Positions 1-10,427 of a stretch of 64,000 bases of DNA are shown piece after piece; positions within the stretch are counted from its first letter, which is position 1; each line of letters starts with the position of its first letter. This stretch comes from Streptomyces resistomycificus (GTDB taxonomy: Bacteria; Actinomycetota; Actinomycetes; Streptomycetales; Streptomycetaceae): positions 1-64,000 of the forward strand of contig NZ_KQ948996.1 of NCBI RefSeq assembly GCF_001514265.1. Reading direction: 5' to 3'. A program made the translations under genes and the position numbers. The notes below the pieces were generated by a model. It did not search any database and was not told where the DNA came from. It saw only the letters and a program-made list of their open reading frames with translations.

Positions 1-495
1 TGCCGCCGCCAGCCGCGTCGCGACCGGCAGGATGTCGTTGCGCAGCGTCTCCACGGCGGCCAGCACCGCCAAGCGCTCCGGGCCCTGCGGTACCCCGGCC
101 GCCGCCCGCTCGTACAGGTCGGCGCCCTCCTCCAGGACCAGCCCGGTGTCGATACCGGCCGGGACCTTTATGCCGGCGACGCGGCGCCAGGTGGTCAGCG
201 GATCGCCCCACGCCTCGACGCGGTACGTCCAGCGGCCCGGAGCCCCGGCGGACACCTCCGCGCCCCAGCGGTCGGAGCCGGGGGCCAGTTCCCGCATCGG
301 CGTCCACGGGCCGTGGCCGCCTTCCGGGTCGGTCAGGACCACGTTGCAGGCGACCGCGTCGTGGCCTTCACGGAACACGGTCGCGGTGACCTCGAACGTC
401 TCGTCCACGACTGCCTTCGCCGGACGCCTGCCGCTGTCCACGACAGGCCGGACGTCACGTACCGGAATGCGGCCGACGGCCTGGGTCGAACTCAT
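1..495 (-). CDS. glgE: GlgE maltosyltransferase, N-terminal part (cut by window edge)
   Basis: The minus-strand frame starts at ATG 495-493 behind a strong GGAGGTG ribosome site and runs off the left edge after 165 residues. It has the GlgE N-terminal signature: VGRIPVxDVRPVV at the start, then RPAKAV, the GHDAV strand and PWTPMRELAPG, followed by WRRVAGIKVPAG. GlgE transfers maltose from alpha-maltose-1-phosphate onto alpha-1,4-glucans in the cytoplasm. In Streptomyces it is normally clustered with treS, pep2 and glgB, which would lie left of the window. The GlgX gene at 1697 on the other strand fits a shared alpha-glucan locus. Only the N-terminal domain is visible, so catalytic residues cannot be checked. 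Confidence 0.93.
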   Translation of the reverse strand, partial: MSSTQAVGRIPVRDVRPVVDSGRRPAKAVVDETFEVTATVFREGHDAVACNVVLTDPEGGHGPWTPMRELAPGSDRWGAEVSAGAPGRWTYRVEAWGDPLTTWRRVAGIKVPAGIDTGLVLEEGADLYERAAAGVPQGPERLAVLAAVETLRNDILPVATRLAAA

Positions 496-567
496 GAAAT
501 ACACCTCCGCCGTGCTCGAGGCCGGGCCCGTGGCCCGGCCGGGGATCCAAGCTGCGCCGGAAGGTGG

Positions 568-867
568 CTACCTCCCCGCTGGAGAACGCCGGTCCACGAC
601 CGGCGGGCCCCGTCTCGCCAGGGCCCTGGTACGGGGCCGCTCACCCTCCTCCTGGAGGTAGGCGACCAGAGTGCTCCGCAGATAGCGTTCGGCGGCGTCC
701 GCGGCCTCACGCGCGCAGCGCTTGCCCATCAGCACGCAGAGGGTGTAGCCCGAGTCCTCGAACGTGGCCCGCAGCCTGCGGTCGGAGGGGGACGCGAGCA
801 TCATGCGTTCCCACGCCCGGTACCGCCGCAGTTGGCGGGCCACTTCGGCTTTGGCCGGCAGCAGCAT
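568..867 (-). CDS. DUF5133 small protein
   Basis: 99-residue protein. The start at ATG 867 is chosen because GGAAGGTG lies just upstream and family similarity begins at MLLPAKAEVARQLRRY; the frame is open further upstream but without a ribosome site. The core SGYTLCVLMGKRCAREAADAAERYL matches the DUF5133 family, small proteins almost confined to Streptomyces and often linked to regulatory genes. Helical, no membrane segment or signal peptide. It lies 72 bp upstream of glgE in the same direction and may share its transcript. Function unknown. Confidence 0.8.
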   Translation of the reverse strand: MLLPAKAEVARQLRRYRAWERMMLASPSDRRLRATFEDSGYTLCVLMGKRCAREAADAAERYLRSTLVAYLQEEGERPRTRALARRGPPVVDRRSPAGR

Positions 868-1187
868 GGTGCCGTTCACCTTCCAAGGGCTCGATGGCGC
901 GTCTCCCGACCGTCGGGCGGCGGCCGCGCGCGGGCGCACACGGATCCGTTACGGGCATCGAGGTCTTCACACATGGTGCACGGGTAACGACTCAGCGTCT
1001 TGTTGGAGCTTCAACCAGCACAGGGGCTCCCGTCACCTCGCCACTCGCTCGTGTTGCACGAATGGCGTACCACCCCCACTCTTGTGGTGACTCGGAAGCG
1101 ATCAGTGCTCACGCTTCGTGTTCGGGGCCCAAGGCCCCGCAGGGGGCGAGGGGAAGCGAGAGCTTCGCCGGTGAGGAGCCAACGACG
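868..1187. other. 320-bp divergent intergenic region
   Basis: This stretch lies between the divergent DUF5133 gene and the HATPase gene. It contains a short hairpin, CGGGGCC-CAA-GGCCCCG at 1123-1139, in what would be the leader of the HATPase/glgX transcript, and GGTGAGGAG-like ribosome-site sequence near 1170-1177. No gene was recognised. The forward open frame through here (from 564) has no supporting homology before 1188. Confidence 0.5.
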
Positions 1188-1696
1188 ATGAAGACCGCAT
1201 CGCCCTGCTACTACCACCTCGACGTGGAGGTGAGTCCGGAACGTGTCGGACAGGTCACGCGCATCCTGGCCGCACACCTCCGGTACTGGGACCTGGAGAT
1301 CCTGGTGTCACCCGTCTGCCACGGCGCCGAACTGCTGCTCAGGGCCATCGACGAGCACGCCACGGACAAGAACACGTCGATCGAGATGTGGTGGAACGGC
1401 CAGCACCTCATCACCGCCATCGGTGAGAACGACTGCGACCTGCGCCCGGACCAGGACCTGCGCGGCTGCCTGGAGAGCATCGCCGCGATGAGCGACGGCT
1501 GGGGCTGCTGCGCCACCGACACCGGCAGCAAGGTCATCTGGTTCTCGCAGCGCGCCCGTGCCGGCGAGCGGGTCCCGCTCGTGCCGACGGCGCCTGCGCC
1601 CAGCCTGCGCGAGGTGCTCCAGGTGCCGCGCGAGGTGCCCGTGGCGGCCCTGGCCGGGCCCGCGAGCACACCGGACGGCGTGCTGGAGGACGCGCG

Positions 1697-1700
<4 letters not shown>
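1188..1700 (+). CDS. Degenerate HATPase-domain (anti-sigma-like) protein coupled to glgX
   Basis: 170 residues, start ATG 1188 (GAGGAGCC ribosome site). The protein resembles the small Streptomyces GHKL ATPase proteins related to SpoIIAB/RsbW: PERVGQVTRILAAHLRYWDLEILV at the front and MSDGWGCCATDTGSKVIWFSQ in the last strand. The N-box, normally ELLTNxxxH, reads ELLLRAIDEH, so the Mg-binding Asn is missing. The second ATP-binding box (GENDCDLRP) is also non-canonical. It may therefore bind a partner without classic kinase activity (inference). Its TGA overlaps the GTG of glgX, so the two are translationally coupled. Confidence 0.72.
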
Positions 1701-3889
<2,189 letters not shown>

Positions 3890-3900
3890 CCCCACCGACC

Positions 3901-3935
3901 ACGTGCCCCCGAGCGGAAGCCGCTCGGGGGCACGT
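3901..3935 (+). terminator. Transcription terminator after glgX
   Basis: A perfect inverted repeat lies 12 bp after the glgX stop. The left arm is ACGTGCCCCCGAGCGG at 3901-3916, the loop AAG, and the right arm its exact complement at 3920-3935. No U-tract follows, which is common for actinobacterial terminators. Confidence 0.85.
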
Positions 3936-4084
3936 GTGATGACCGAGGCGTCGATGCGCGGGACGGAGCCGGATGCGGGCGCCCGGGCGGCTGCCAGGCC
4001 TGGTGGTGCGGGCGCTCGGCGGCGTGTGAAGCGGACGGGGTGAGGGACGAACGCCCGCTGGAGGGAGCGCTCAGCGCCCGGCGG

Positions 4085-4888
4085 TCACCGCTCGCGCCGC
4101 GAGGTCACCGTGAACTGCGCGCCGTCAGGGTCGCGCAGCACGGCCTCCTCGAGGCCCTTCGACAGGACGCTGCCGCCGTGCACCTCGGCGGCCCGCGCGC
4201 AGGCCGCCACGTCCGCGACCGCGAAGTGGACCTGCCAGTGCGGCCGGATGGAGGGGTCGGGTGCCGAGCCGAGCGCGCCCGACTCGATGCGCGCCACCAC
4301 GTCGCCCCGGCTGCGCAGGACGACCTCGCCGCCCTCGTAGCGGACCTCGCAGCAGCCGGGCCGATCCGACGCCCACTCGAAGACCTCGCCGTAGAAGATG
4401 GCGGCGTCGAAGGCGTCACGCGTGTGGAGCCGGATGAAGGCCGGCTGCGCCTCGCGCCAGCTCTCCCAGTCGGCGACGAGTTCGCCCTCCCAGATGCCGA
4501 AGGTCGCGCCGTCCCGGTCGGCGAGCAGCGCCGCCCGCCCGGGCGGGAAGGACAGCGGTCCCACCGCCGTCGTACCGCCGCGCTCCTGTGCCCGCGCCAC
4601 CGCCTCGTCGGCGCTGGGGACCGCGAAGTACGGCGTCCAGGCCACCGCCATCTGCCACATGGAGGCGACCGCGGCGATCCCGGCCACCGGAGTGCCGTCC
4701 GCGAGCGCGACCCGGAAACGGTCGCCGAGTTTGGCCGACTGCCACTCCCAGCCCAGCACGGCCGTGTAGAACTCCTCCGTGGCCTTCTGGTCACGGCTGG
4801 TCAGACTCACCCAGCAGGGCGCGCCGAACACGGAGTGCGTGGACAGGACGTCCTTGGTGGCGCTGGTTGGTCGCACGTCGTGGTTCAT
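4085..4888 (-). CDS. VOC family (glyoxalase/dioxygenase fold) two-domain protein
   Basis: 267 residues with start ATG 4888 (AGGAC upstream). There are two vicinal-oxygen-chelate modules: residues about 15-125 (GAPCWVSLTSRDQKATEEFYTAVLGW, ending ATFGIWEG) and about 140-260 (FIRLHTRDAFDAAIFYGEVFEW, ending LRDPDGAQFTV). This arrangement is typical of small Streptomyces proteins annotated as glyoxalase or hydroxylase homologues. The usual metal ligands (His/Glu at strand starts) are only partly evident, so substrate and catalysis are unknown. It is cytoplasmic and stands alone, convergent with glgX. Confidence 0.8.
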   Translation of the reverse strand: MNHDVRPTSATKDVLSTHSVFGAPCWVSLTSRDQKATEEFYTAVLGWEWQSAKLGDRFRVALADGTPVAGIAAVASMWQMAVAWTPYFAVPSADEAVARAQERGGTTAVGPLSFPPGRAALLADRDGATFGIWEGELVADWESWREAQPAFIRLHTRDAFDAAIFYGEVFEWASDRPGCCEVRYEGGEVVLRSRGDVVARIESGALGSAPDPSIRPHWQVHFAVADVAACARAAEVHGGSVLSKGLEEAVLRDPDGAQFTVTSRRER

Positions 4889-5055
4889 GACAGTCCTGTC
4901 CTGCTCGCGTCGGCCGGGGGCCACGGGTCCTTCCTCCAGTGTCCGACCGGAACCGCCCGGGGCGCCTGCCGAGTACCCCGGTGGCGGCGGCGAAACGACG
5001 CGATTCGCGCGCCCGCCCAGGTGGCGCGGGGTGCGCTCGATGACAGGATGGAACG

Positions 5056-5388
5056 GTGCCAGGAGCCCCGAACGAACCCGCCGACGAGTCGGACCGCGTC
5101 TTCGCGCTGCAGGAGGAGATCGACCAGCTCAAGGAGGCGGTCGCCTCGCACGCCGTCGTGGACCAGGCGATCGGCATGGTGGTGGTGCTCGGCAGGGTCA
5201 CGCCCGACGAGGGCTGGCAGGTGCTGAAGGAGGTCTCCCAGCACACCAACATCAAGCTGCGGAACGTCGCCGACATGATCCTTCTGTGGGGGCGGGCCGG
5301 GGAGATGCCCCCGGAGATCCGCGCCGAGCTGGAGGACGCCCTCGACCGCTACGGACCCACGCAGATTCCGGGGGCGCCGCAGGAGTGA
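5056..5388 (+). CDS. ANTAR-domain protein
   Basis: 110 residues, start GTG 5056. A short coiled N-terminus (VFALQEEIDQLKEAVASHAVVDQAIGMVV) leads into the ANTAR three-helix domain, with the typical DQAIGMVVVLGRVTPDEGWQVLKEVSQHTNIKLRNVADMI pattern (residues about 33-80). ANTAR proteins bind paired RNA hairpins and act as antiterminators. This one has no attached GAF or receiver domain, so a separate partner may supply the signal. It converges on the sigma factor gene at 5416 with only 27 bp between stops. Confidence 0.88.
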   Translation: MPGAPNEPADESDRVFALQEEIDQLKEAVASHAVVDQAIGMVVVLGRVTPDEGWQVLKEVSQHTNIKLRNVADMILLWGRAGEMPPEIRAELEDALDRYGPTQIPGAPQE

Positions 5389-5415
5389 CGGCGCAACGGA
5401 GGGCGTCCCGCGGGC

Positions 5416-6231
5416 TCACCCGGTCTCGGCCTCGGCCTTGACCTCCGTCTCGGCGAGGATCTCGTCGCGCAGCTGGTCGAAGCAGCTGCTGAGCAGCCGG
5501 GAGACGTGCATCTGCGAGATGCCGAGCTGCTCCGCGATCCGGCTCTGGGTCATGCCGCGGAAGAAGCGCAGGTAGAGGATGGTCCGCTCGCGTTCGGGCA
5601 GTGCCTCCAGGCAGGGGCGGACGGCCACCCGGTCGACGATGGTGTCGAAGGCGGGGTCCGGGCCGCCGAGTGCGTCGCTTAGGGCGTACCCGTCGGTGCC
5701 GGGCATCTCGGCCTCCAGCGACAGTGCGGTGAAGCACTCCAGGGCCTCCATCCCGGTGCGGGCCTCGTCCTCGCTCATGTGCGCGAACTCGGCGACCTCG
5801 GCCAGGGTCGGCGCCCGGCCCGGGGTGGTCTGGGACAGTTCCCGTGCTGCCTGGCGCACCCGGTTGCGGAGGTCCTGGACGCGGCGGGGCACATGCAGTG
5901 TCCACATGTGATCCCGGAAGTGGCGCTTGATCTCGCCGGTGATCGTCGGCACGGCGTAGGCCTCGAAGGCGCAGCCCCGCTCCGGGTCGTAGTGGTCGAC
6001 GGACTTGACGAGTCCGAGGGCGGCCACCTGGTAGAGGTCATCGAGGGACTCGCCGCGCCCCCGGAAGCGGACGGCGATCCGCTCGGCCATGGGCAGCCAG
6101 AGCTCGATCAGCTCGTCCCGGAGCGCCTTGCGGACCGGGCCGTCGGGCAGATCCGCGAGCCGGGCGAAGTCGGCGGCGGTGTCGGGGGCGTCTTCGTGCG
6201 GGTGCGGCTTCGTTCTGCCAGTGACAGGCAT
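5416..6231 (-). CDS. SigB/SigF-type RNA polymerase sigma factor (stress/sporulation group)
   Basis: 271 residues; ATG 6231 preceded by GAGGGAGGCG. Region 2 is clear (DDLYQVAALGLVKSVDHYDPERGCAFEAYAVPTITGEIKRHFRD, about residues 70-115). Region 3 is LRNRVRQAARELSQ, and region 4 ends with RTILYLRFFRGMTQSRIAEQLGISQMHVSRLL (about 215-250), a normal helix-turn-helix. This belongs to the group of Streptomyces stress and differentiation sigma factors (SigB/F/H/L/M family) that recognise GTTT/GGGTA promoters. The neighbouring ANTAR gene is convergent; no anti-sigma gene lies directly next to it. A candidate self-type promoter lies at 6370-6395. Confidence 0.92.
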   Translation of the reverse strand: MPVTGRTKPHPHEDAPDTAADFARLADLPDGPVRKALRDELIELWLPMAERIAVRFRGRGESLDDLYQVAALGLVKSVDHYDPERGCAFEAYAVPTITGEIKRHFRDHMWTLHVPRRVQDLRNRVRQAARELSQTTPGRAPTLAEVAEFAHMSEDEARTGMEALECFTALSLEAEMPGTDGYALSDALGGPDPAFDTIVDRVAVRPCLEALPERERTILYLRFFRGMTQSRIAEQLGISQMHVSRLLSSCFDQLRDEILAETEVKAEAETG

Positions 6232-6369
6232 ACTGCGCGCCTCCCTCAGCAGGTGCTGGATGGACAGACACCGGGGGAGGCGCGGGTTCGGACCCTGACG
6301 GCAGGACACCCGGGGCCGGGTAGGGCGGCTCCCTCGGACGTGCCTCCTGTCCGAAGCACTGATGAGCCA

Positions 6370-6395
6370 ATTCCCGCCACGGGCGAGATCGAAAC
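6370..6395 (-). promoter_or_regulatory. Possible stress-sigma promoter of the sigma factor gene
   Basis: Read on the minus strand, GTTT is followed 15 bp later by GGGAAT. This resembles the GNTT/GGGTA elements used by SigB-group sigma factors, about 140 bp upstream of the start. It suggests autoregulation but is a pattern match only. Confidence 0.35.
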
Positions 6396-6468
6396 AATTC
6401 ACCCCATATGGTGACGGAATGCGACGGAAGGCGTATCGCCGAGTGATGGCCGGGCCTTGACCCGTCGT

Positions 6469-6501
6469 TGGGGTAGTTACCTCTGCTAAAGAGATAATCT
6501 C
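6469..6501 (+). promoter_or_regulatory. Leaderless promoter and MarR-type palindrome of the ABC exporter operon
   Basis: TTGGGG at 6469-6474 and GATAAT at 6493-6498 are spaced 18 bp apart. This would put the transcript start at about 6505, next to the GTG start at 6508. The -10 lies inside the perfect palindrome GAGATAATCTC (6491-6501), a natural operator for the MarR protein encoded directly downstream. Confidence 0.5.
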
Positions 6502-6507
6502 CTCGGC

Positions 6508-6963
6508 GTGGAACCAGAGACCTTTCCCGAGGAACTGGCCGACGCGCTCGTCGGTGTCCAGCGGCTGATCCGGCGGCGCCTGCGCCCTGACATGTCCGGC
6601 CCTCCGCTGCGCGGCGCCGGGGTGGAGCTGCTGCGCCTCGTCGTGGACCGCCCCGGTATCGGGATCTCCGACGCCGCCAGGCATCTGTGCCTGGCCGGCA
6701 ACTCGGTCTCGACGCTGGTCAACCAGTTGTCCCGGCAGGGCTACCTGGTGCGCGAGGCCGACCCGGCCGACCGGCGGGCCGCCCGACTGATGCCCACCCC
6801 GGCGGCGGGGGCTCGGCTGAACGAGTGGCGCGAGCGCCGCGCCGATCTCGTACGACGCCAGGTGGCCCGGCTGGACGCGGCCGACCGGGAGGCGCTGCGG
6901 GCCGCGCTCCCGGCGCTGCGCGAGCTCGCCGTCAACGTGCGCGAGGAGGCCGAGGAGTCATGA
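6508..6963 (+). CDS. MarR family regulator of the ABC exporter
   Basis: 151 residues, start GTG 6508. It has a MarR winged helix: ISDAARHLCLAGNSVSTLVNQLSRQGYLVREADPADRRAARLMPT (residues about 52-98), with the wing DPADRRA typical of the family. Long terminal helices supply dimerisation. The stop overlaps the ATG of the ABC ATPase (ATGA), so regulator and exporter form one operon. A palindrome over its own -10 suggests autorepression released by the exported ligand (inference). Confidence 0.88.
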   Translation: MEPETFPEELADALVGVQRLIRRRLRPDMSGPPLRGAGVELLRLVVDRPGIGISDAARHLCLAGNSVSTLVNQLSRQGYLVREADPADRRAARLMPTPAAGARLNEWRERRADLVRRQVARLDAADREALRAALPALRELAVNVREEAEES

Positions 6964-7799
6964 CACGGGACGCTGACGAGGCCGTCGCCTGTACCGGGCT
7001 CACCTACTCCTTCGGTGAGACCAACGCGGTCGACGGGCTCGACCTCACCGTGGTGCGGGGCGAGGTCTTCGGGCTGCTGGGGCCCAACGGTGCCGGGAAG
7101 ACCACCGCCATCCGCTGCATCACCACCCTGCTGCCGGTCCCGGCCCGGATGGTCCACGTCTTCGGCCGCGACGCCGCCAGGGAGGCGATGGCCGTACGCC
7201 GTCTGCTCGGCTATGTGCCGCAGCAGCTGTCCGCCGACGCGGGCCTCACCGGCCGCGAGAACGTCGCCCTCTTCGCCCGCGTCTTCGACGTGCACCGAAG
7301 CGAGCGCGCCGAACGCGTCGCACAGGCCCTGGCCGCGGTCGACCTGTCCGAGGCCGCCGACCGGCTGGCCGGCACCTACTCCGGCGGCATGATCCGCCGC
7401 CTCGAACTCGCACAGGCGCTGGTCAGCGCCCCGCGTCTGCTGATCCTCGACGAGCCGACCATCGGCCTCGACCCGATCGCCCGGACCGGCGTGTGGGAGC
7501 ACATCAACGCCGTGCGCGCGGCCACCGGCATGACCGTGCTCGTGACCACCCACTACATGGACGAGGCCGACCAGTACTGCGACCGGGTCGGTCTGATGCA
7601 CCGCGGCCGGGTCCGGGCCCTCGGCACCCCCAGCGAACTGCGGCAGGGACTCGGTGAGCGCCGGGGCGCGAAGGCAACGGACCCGCTGCCCACCCTCGAG
7701 GACGTCTTCCGGGACGTCGCCGGCAGCGGTCTCGACGACCAGTCAGGAGAGTTCCGCGATGTCCGAAGCACCCGTCGCACCGCCCGTCGCGTCGGCTGA
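6960..7799 (+). CDS. ABC transporter ATP-binding protein (DrrA-like)
   Basis: 279 residues, start ATG 6960 inside the previous stop. All nucleotide-binding motifs are present: Walker A GPNGAGKTT (about residue 43), Q-loop VPQQ, signature YSGGMIRRLE (about 140), Walker B LLILDEPTIGLD, and the H-loop VTTHY. The architecture matches DrrA/daunorubicin-type exporter ATPases. The gene overlaps the permease start by 41 bp. Substrate unknown; the MarR regulator upstream suggests a small toxic compound. Confidence 0.93.
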   Translation: MTRDADEAVACTGLTYSFGETNAVDGLDLTVVRGEVFGLLGPNGAGKTTAIRCITTLLPVPARMVHVFGRDAAREAMAVRRLLGYVPQQLSADAGLTGRENVALFARVFDVHRSERAERVAQALAAVDLSEAADRLAGTYSGGMIRRLELAQALVSAPRLLILDEPTIGLDPIARTGVWEHINAVRAATGMTVLVTTHYMDEADQYCDRVGLMHRGRVRALGTPSELRQGLGERRGAKATDPLPTLEDVFRDVAGSGLDDQSGEFRDVRSTRRTARRVG

Positions 7800-8619
7800 C
7801 CGCGCCCGTGAGAAGGGCATCGGCCTGCTGCTGAGCCCGCCCGAGCCCCGTGCGGGCTGGCGGCTGCTGCCCACCCGCGTGGTGGCGATGTGCGCCGTCG
7901 AACTGCAGAAACTGCGCCACGACCGCACCGAGCTGTACACCCGGGCCATCCAGCCGGCCCTGTGGCTGCTGATCTTCGGCCAGACCTTCACCCGCATCAA
8001 GGCGATCCCCACCGACGGCATCCCCTACGTCGACTACCTCGCCCCCGGCATCATCGCCCAGTCGGCGATGTTCATCGCCATCTTCTACGGCATCCAGATC
8101 ATCTGGGAGCGGGACGCCGGGATTCTGAACAAGCTGCTCGTCACCCCGACCCCGCGCTCGGCACTGGTCACCGGCAAGGCCTTCGCGGCCGGCGTGAAGT
8201 CGCTGATCCAGGCCGTCGTGGTCGTCGTCATCGCCGCGCTGCTCGGCGTGTCCCTGACCTGGAACCCGCTCGAACTCCTGGGTGTGGCGGCGGCGGTGGT
8301 CCTCGGGTCCGTCTTCTTCTCCTGTCTGTCGATGACCATCGCCGGCATCGTCCTCAGCCGCGACCGGCTGATGGGTATCGGGCAGGCGATCACCATGCCG
8401 CTGTTCTTCGGTTCCAACGCCCTCTACCCGCTGTCCGTCATGCCGGGCTGGCTCCGGACGGTCAGCAAGGTCAACCCGCTGAGCTACCAAGTGGACGCCC
8501 TGCGCGGCCTCCTTCTGGGTACGCCCGCGCACCTCGCGCTCGACTTCGCGGTACTGATCGTCGCCGCCGCTCTCGGCATCACCGCGGCCTCCTCCCTCCT
8601 GGGGCGACTGGCTCGCTGA
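7759..8619 (+). CDS. ABC-2 type permease (DrrB-like)
   Basis: 286 residues; start ATG 7759 with AGGAGA 9 bp upstream, inside the end of the ATPase gene. After a cytoplasmic N-terminus (about 60 residues) there are six predicted membrane segments. These include LWLLIFGQTF, IIAQSAMFIAIFYGI, the VVVVVIAALLGVSL helix, and AVLIVAAALGITAASSLL at the end. The DrrB-family motif MPLFFGSNALYPLSVMPGWL is present near 215-235. It pairs with the ATPase as an exporter half-transporter. Confidence 0.92.
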   Translation: MSEAPVAPPVASADRAREKGIGLLLSPPEPRAGWRLLPTRVVAMCAVELQKLRHDRTELYTRAIQPALWLLIFGQTFTRIKAIPTDGIPYVDYLAPGIIAQSAMFIAIFYGIQIIWERDAGILNKLLVTPTPRSALVTGKAFAAGVKSLIQAVVVVVIAALLGVSLTWNPLELLGVAAAVVLGSVFFSCLSMTIAGIVLSRDRLMGIGQAITMPLFFGSNALYPLSVMPGWLRTVSKVNPLSYQVDALRGLLLGTPAHLALDFAVLIVAAALGITAASSLLGRLAR

Positions 8620-8751
8620 ACACGCGGCCGGAAAGTGATGTGCGGCACGCGGGCGAATCCGGCCGTCCGACCGGTTGGCGGATTCTTCCTGCGCACGGCT
8701 TGATCACCGATCAAGGGGATGAATCGGCTGGCCACAGCGCATTCCGCTCAT

Positions 8752-8781
8752 TTGACAGTGCGCTGAGCACACAGATAGGAA
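8752..8781 (+). promoter_or_regulatory. Vegetative-type promoter before the 8811 gene
   Basis: TTGACA (8752-8757) and TAGGAA (8776-8781) with an 18-bp spacer match the housekeeping HrdB-type consensus. They lie about 30 bp upstream of GTG 8811. A ribosome-site-like GAGAGGTGG is found at 8799-8807. Confidence 0.55.
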
Positions 8782-8810
8782 GCAGCTCTCTGAGGGTCGA
8801 GAGGTGGATT

Positions 8811-9326
8811 GTGTACGAGCCGAACGTGGTCGGGGACTGGCAGGAGTACGACGAGCATGCCGGTCTGCGTGTCCGCGTCCATCGCCTGGAGGCGGCAGAG
8901 CCGCCCCGCGGACGGGACGACGCAGCCGAGGGGCTGAGGTACTTCCGGCTCCGTGTGACCGTCGAGAACCGAGGCAGCCGCCACTCCACCATCCACCTGG
9001 AGGACGGCCAGATCGACGTGCGGATCGGCCCCGACGGGGAGAGCGCCTTCATCGACTGGCGCAACTCGCAGTTCATCGAGGGCTTCGACGTCTATCCGCT
9101 GCGCCGGGCGACCGCCCTGCTGTACGCGGCGGGCCCGGAGGCATCCCTGAGCCTGGTGGACGTCCAGATCCAGCTGCGCGTCGACGACGAGTGGGCCGAC
9201 CGACGGCTGTGGGCGGGCGGCATCGGACTGCACGAGGGGGCCGTCGGCACCGGGCCGGTGCGCGACGGCCTCGCCTGCCAGGTGAGCAACTTCCTGCGGG
9301 ACCAGGCCGAGGAAGGCACCGCCTGA
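8811..9326 (+). CDS. Hypothetical protein with beta-rich fold
   Basis: 171 residues from GTG 8811 behind GAGAGGTGG and a consensus promoter. Sequence features include LRVRVHRLE, RYFRLRVTVENRGSRHSTIHLEDGQIDVRIGP, and SLVDVQIQLRVDDEW. This is an alternating strand pattern with a VTVENRG motif like that of DUF4352/immunoglobulin-like telokin folds. There is no signal peptide or membrane helix, so it is probably cytoplasmic. Not recognised further. It is convergent with hemC (12 bp between stops). Confidence 0.65.
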   Translation: MYEPNVVGDWQEYDEHAGLRVRVHRLEAAEPPRGRDDAAEGLRYFRLRVTVENRGSRHSTIHLEDGQIDVRIGPDGESAFIDWRNSQFIEGFDVYPLRRATALLYAAGPEASLSLVDVQIQLRVDDEWADRRLWAGGIGLHEGAVGTGPVRDGLACQVSNFLRDQAEEGTA

Positions 9327-9338
9327 CGGCCGACGGCG

Positions 9339-10274
9339 TCAGTGCGGAATGCCGTCGATGATCTCGCGGGCGCCCTGACGCAGCAGGGCCACGGCGACCG
9401 AGGTGCCGAGGGTGGCAGGGTCGAGACGGCCCGCCCACTCGTGGGCATTCAGCCGGACCTTGCCGTCCGGGGTGAACACACAGGCCCGCAGGGACAGTTC
9501 CCCGCTGCGGTCCACACGTGCGTACCCGGCGATGGGGCTGTTGCAGTGGCCCTGCAGGACGTGCAGGAACATGCGCTCGGCGGTCGCCTCCCGGTGGGTG
9601 TCCGGATCGCCGAGCCCGCTGACCGCGTCGATGAGCTCGCTGTCGTCCTGGCGGCACTGCAGGGCGAGGATGCCCGCGCCGATCGGCGGCATCATCGTCT
9701 CGGGGGAGAGGATCTCGCTGATCACGTCCTGCCGTTCGATCCGCTCAAGGCCGGACACCGCGAGCAGCAGCGCGTCCGCCTCACCGGCCGCGAGCTTCGC
9801 CAGCCGCCGGTTGGCGTTGCCGCGGAACGGCACGCACTCCAGCTCCGGGTGGGTGGCGGCCAGCTGCGCGACCCGGCGCACCGAGGAGGTGCCGATCCGG
9901 GTGCCCGCCGGGAGCTCGTCCAGGGTGAGGCCGCCGGGGTGCACGAGGGCGTCCCGGATGTCGTCCCGCTTCAGGAACGCGGCGAACGTGGTGCCGGCCG
10001 GGAGCGGCCGGTCGGCGGGCACGTCCTTGACACAGTGCACCGCGAGATCCGCCTCGCCGGCCAGCAGCGCGGCGTCCACCTCCTTGGTGAACGCCCCCTT
10101 TCCCTCGACCTGGGACAGATCTCCCATCCACTTGTCGCCGGTCGTCTTCACCGGCACGACCTCGGTGCGCACACCGGGGTGGAGGGCTGTCAACTCGGCG
10201 CGGACTCGCTCCACTTGGGCGAGCGCCATGGGCGAGTCGCGGGAGACGATACGGATCAGTTCGGGCACGGACAT
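9339..10274 (-). CDS. hemC: Porphobilinogen deaminase (hydroxymethylbilane synthase)
   Basis: 311 residues, ATG 10274. HemC joins four porphobilinogens into hydroxymethylbilane for haem, B12 and sirohaem. The diagnostic stretches are present: IVSRDSPMALAQ at the N-terminus, VPVKTTGDKW, KGAFTKEVDAALL (about 60-75), VHCVKDVP, GTSSVRR and RGNANRRLAKL. The cofactor-attachment cysteine is in LQGHCNSPIAGYA (about residue 245), where most enzymes have GGCQxPI. It is not in an operon with other hem genes, so it may be a second, accessory copy (inference). Confidence 0.9.
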   Translation of the reverse strand: MSVPELIRIVSRDSPMALAQVERVRAELTALHPGVRTEVVPVKTTGDKWMGDLSQVEGKGAFTKEVDAALLAGEADLAVHCVKDVPADRPLPAGTTFAAFLKRDDIRDALVHPGGLTLDELPAGTRIGTSSVRRVAQLAATHPELECVPFRGNANRRLAKLAAGEADALLLAVSGLERIERQDVISEILSPETMMPPIGAGILALQCRQDDSELIDAVSGLGDPDTHREATAERMFLHVLQGHCNSPIAGYARVDRSGELSLRACVFTPDGKVRLNAHEWAGRLDPATLGTSVAVALLRQGAREIIDGIPH

Positions 10275-10375
10275 GCGGCCACGATAGACCCTCCCGGCGG
10301 TGCTCTCGTGCCGTATCGCCCCTCGCTGCGCATCTGTGTGCCGCACGGCACCCCGGCCTCCCGGGCGTACGTGCG

Positions 10376-10411
10376 GCGCGGCACGTGAGCGGTGGTGCCC
10401 ACGTGCCGCGC
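10376..10411 (-). terminator. Terminator of the NLP gene
   Basis: The inverted repeat GCGCGGCACGT (10376-10386) and ACGTGCCGCGC (10401-10411) has a 14-base loop. It lies 17 bp after the NLP stop in the direction of transcription, and also upstream of hemC. Confidence 0.7.
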
Positions 10412-10427
10412 TCGGACCGGGGTCCGT

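Noticed and set aside
564..1187. N-terminal extension of the HATPase protein to 378 residues
   Set aside because: The upstream part is Arg/Pro-rich shadow of the DUF5133 gene. The good ribosome site and family similarity begin at 1188.
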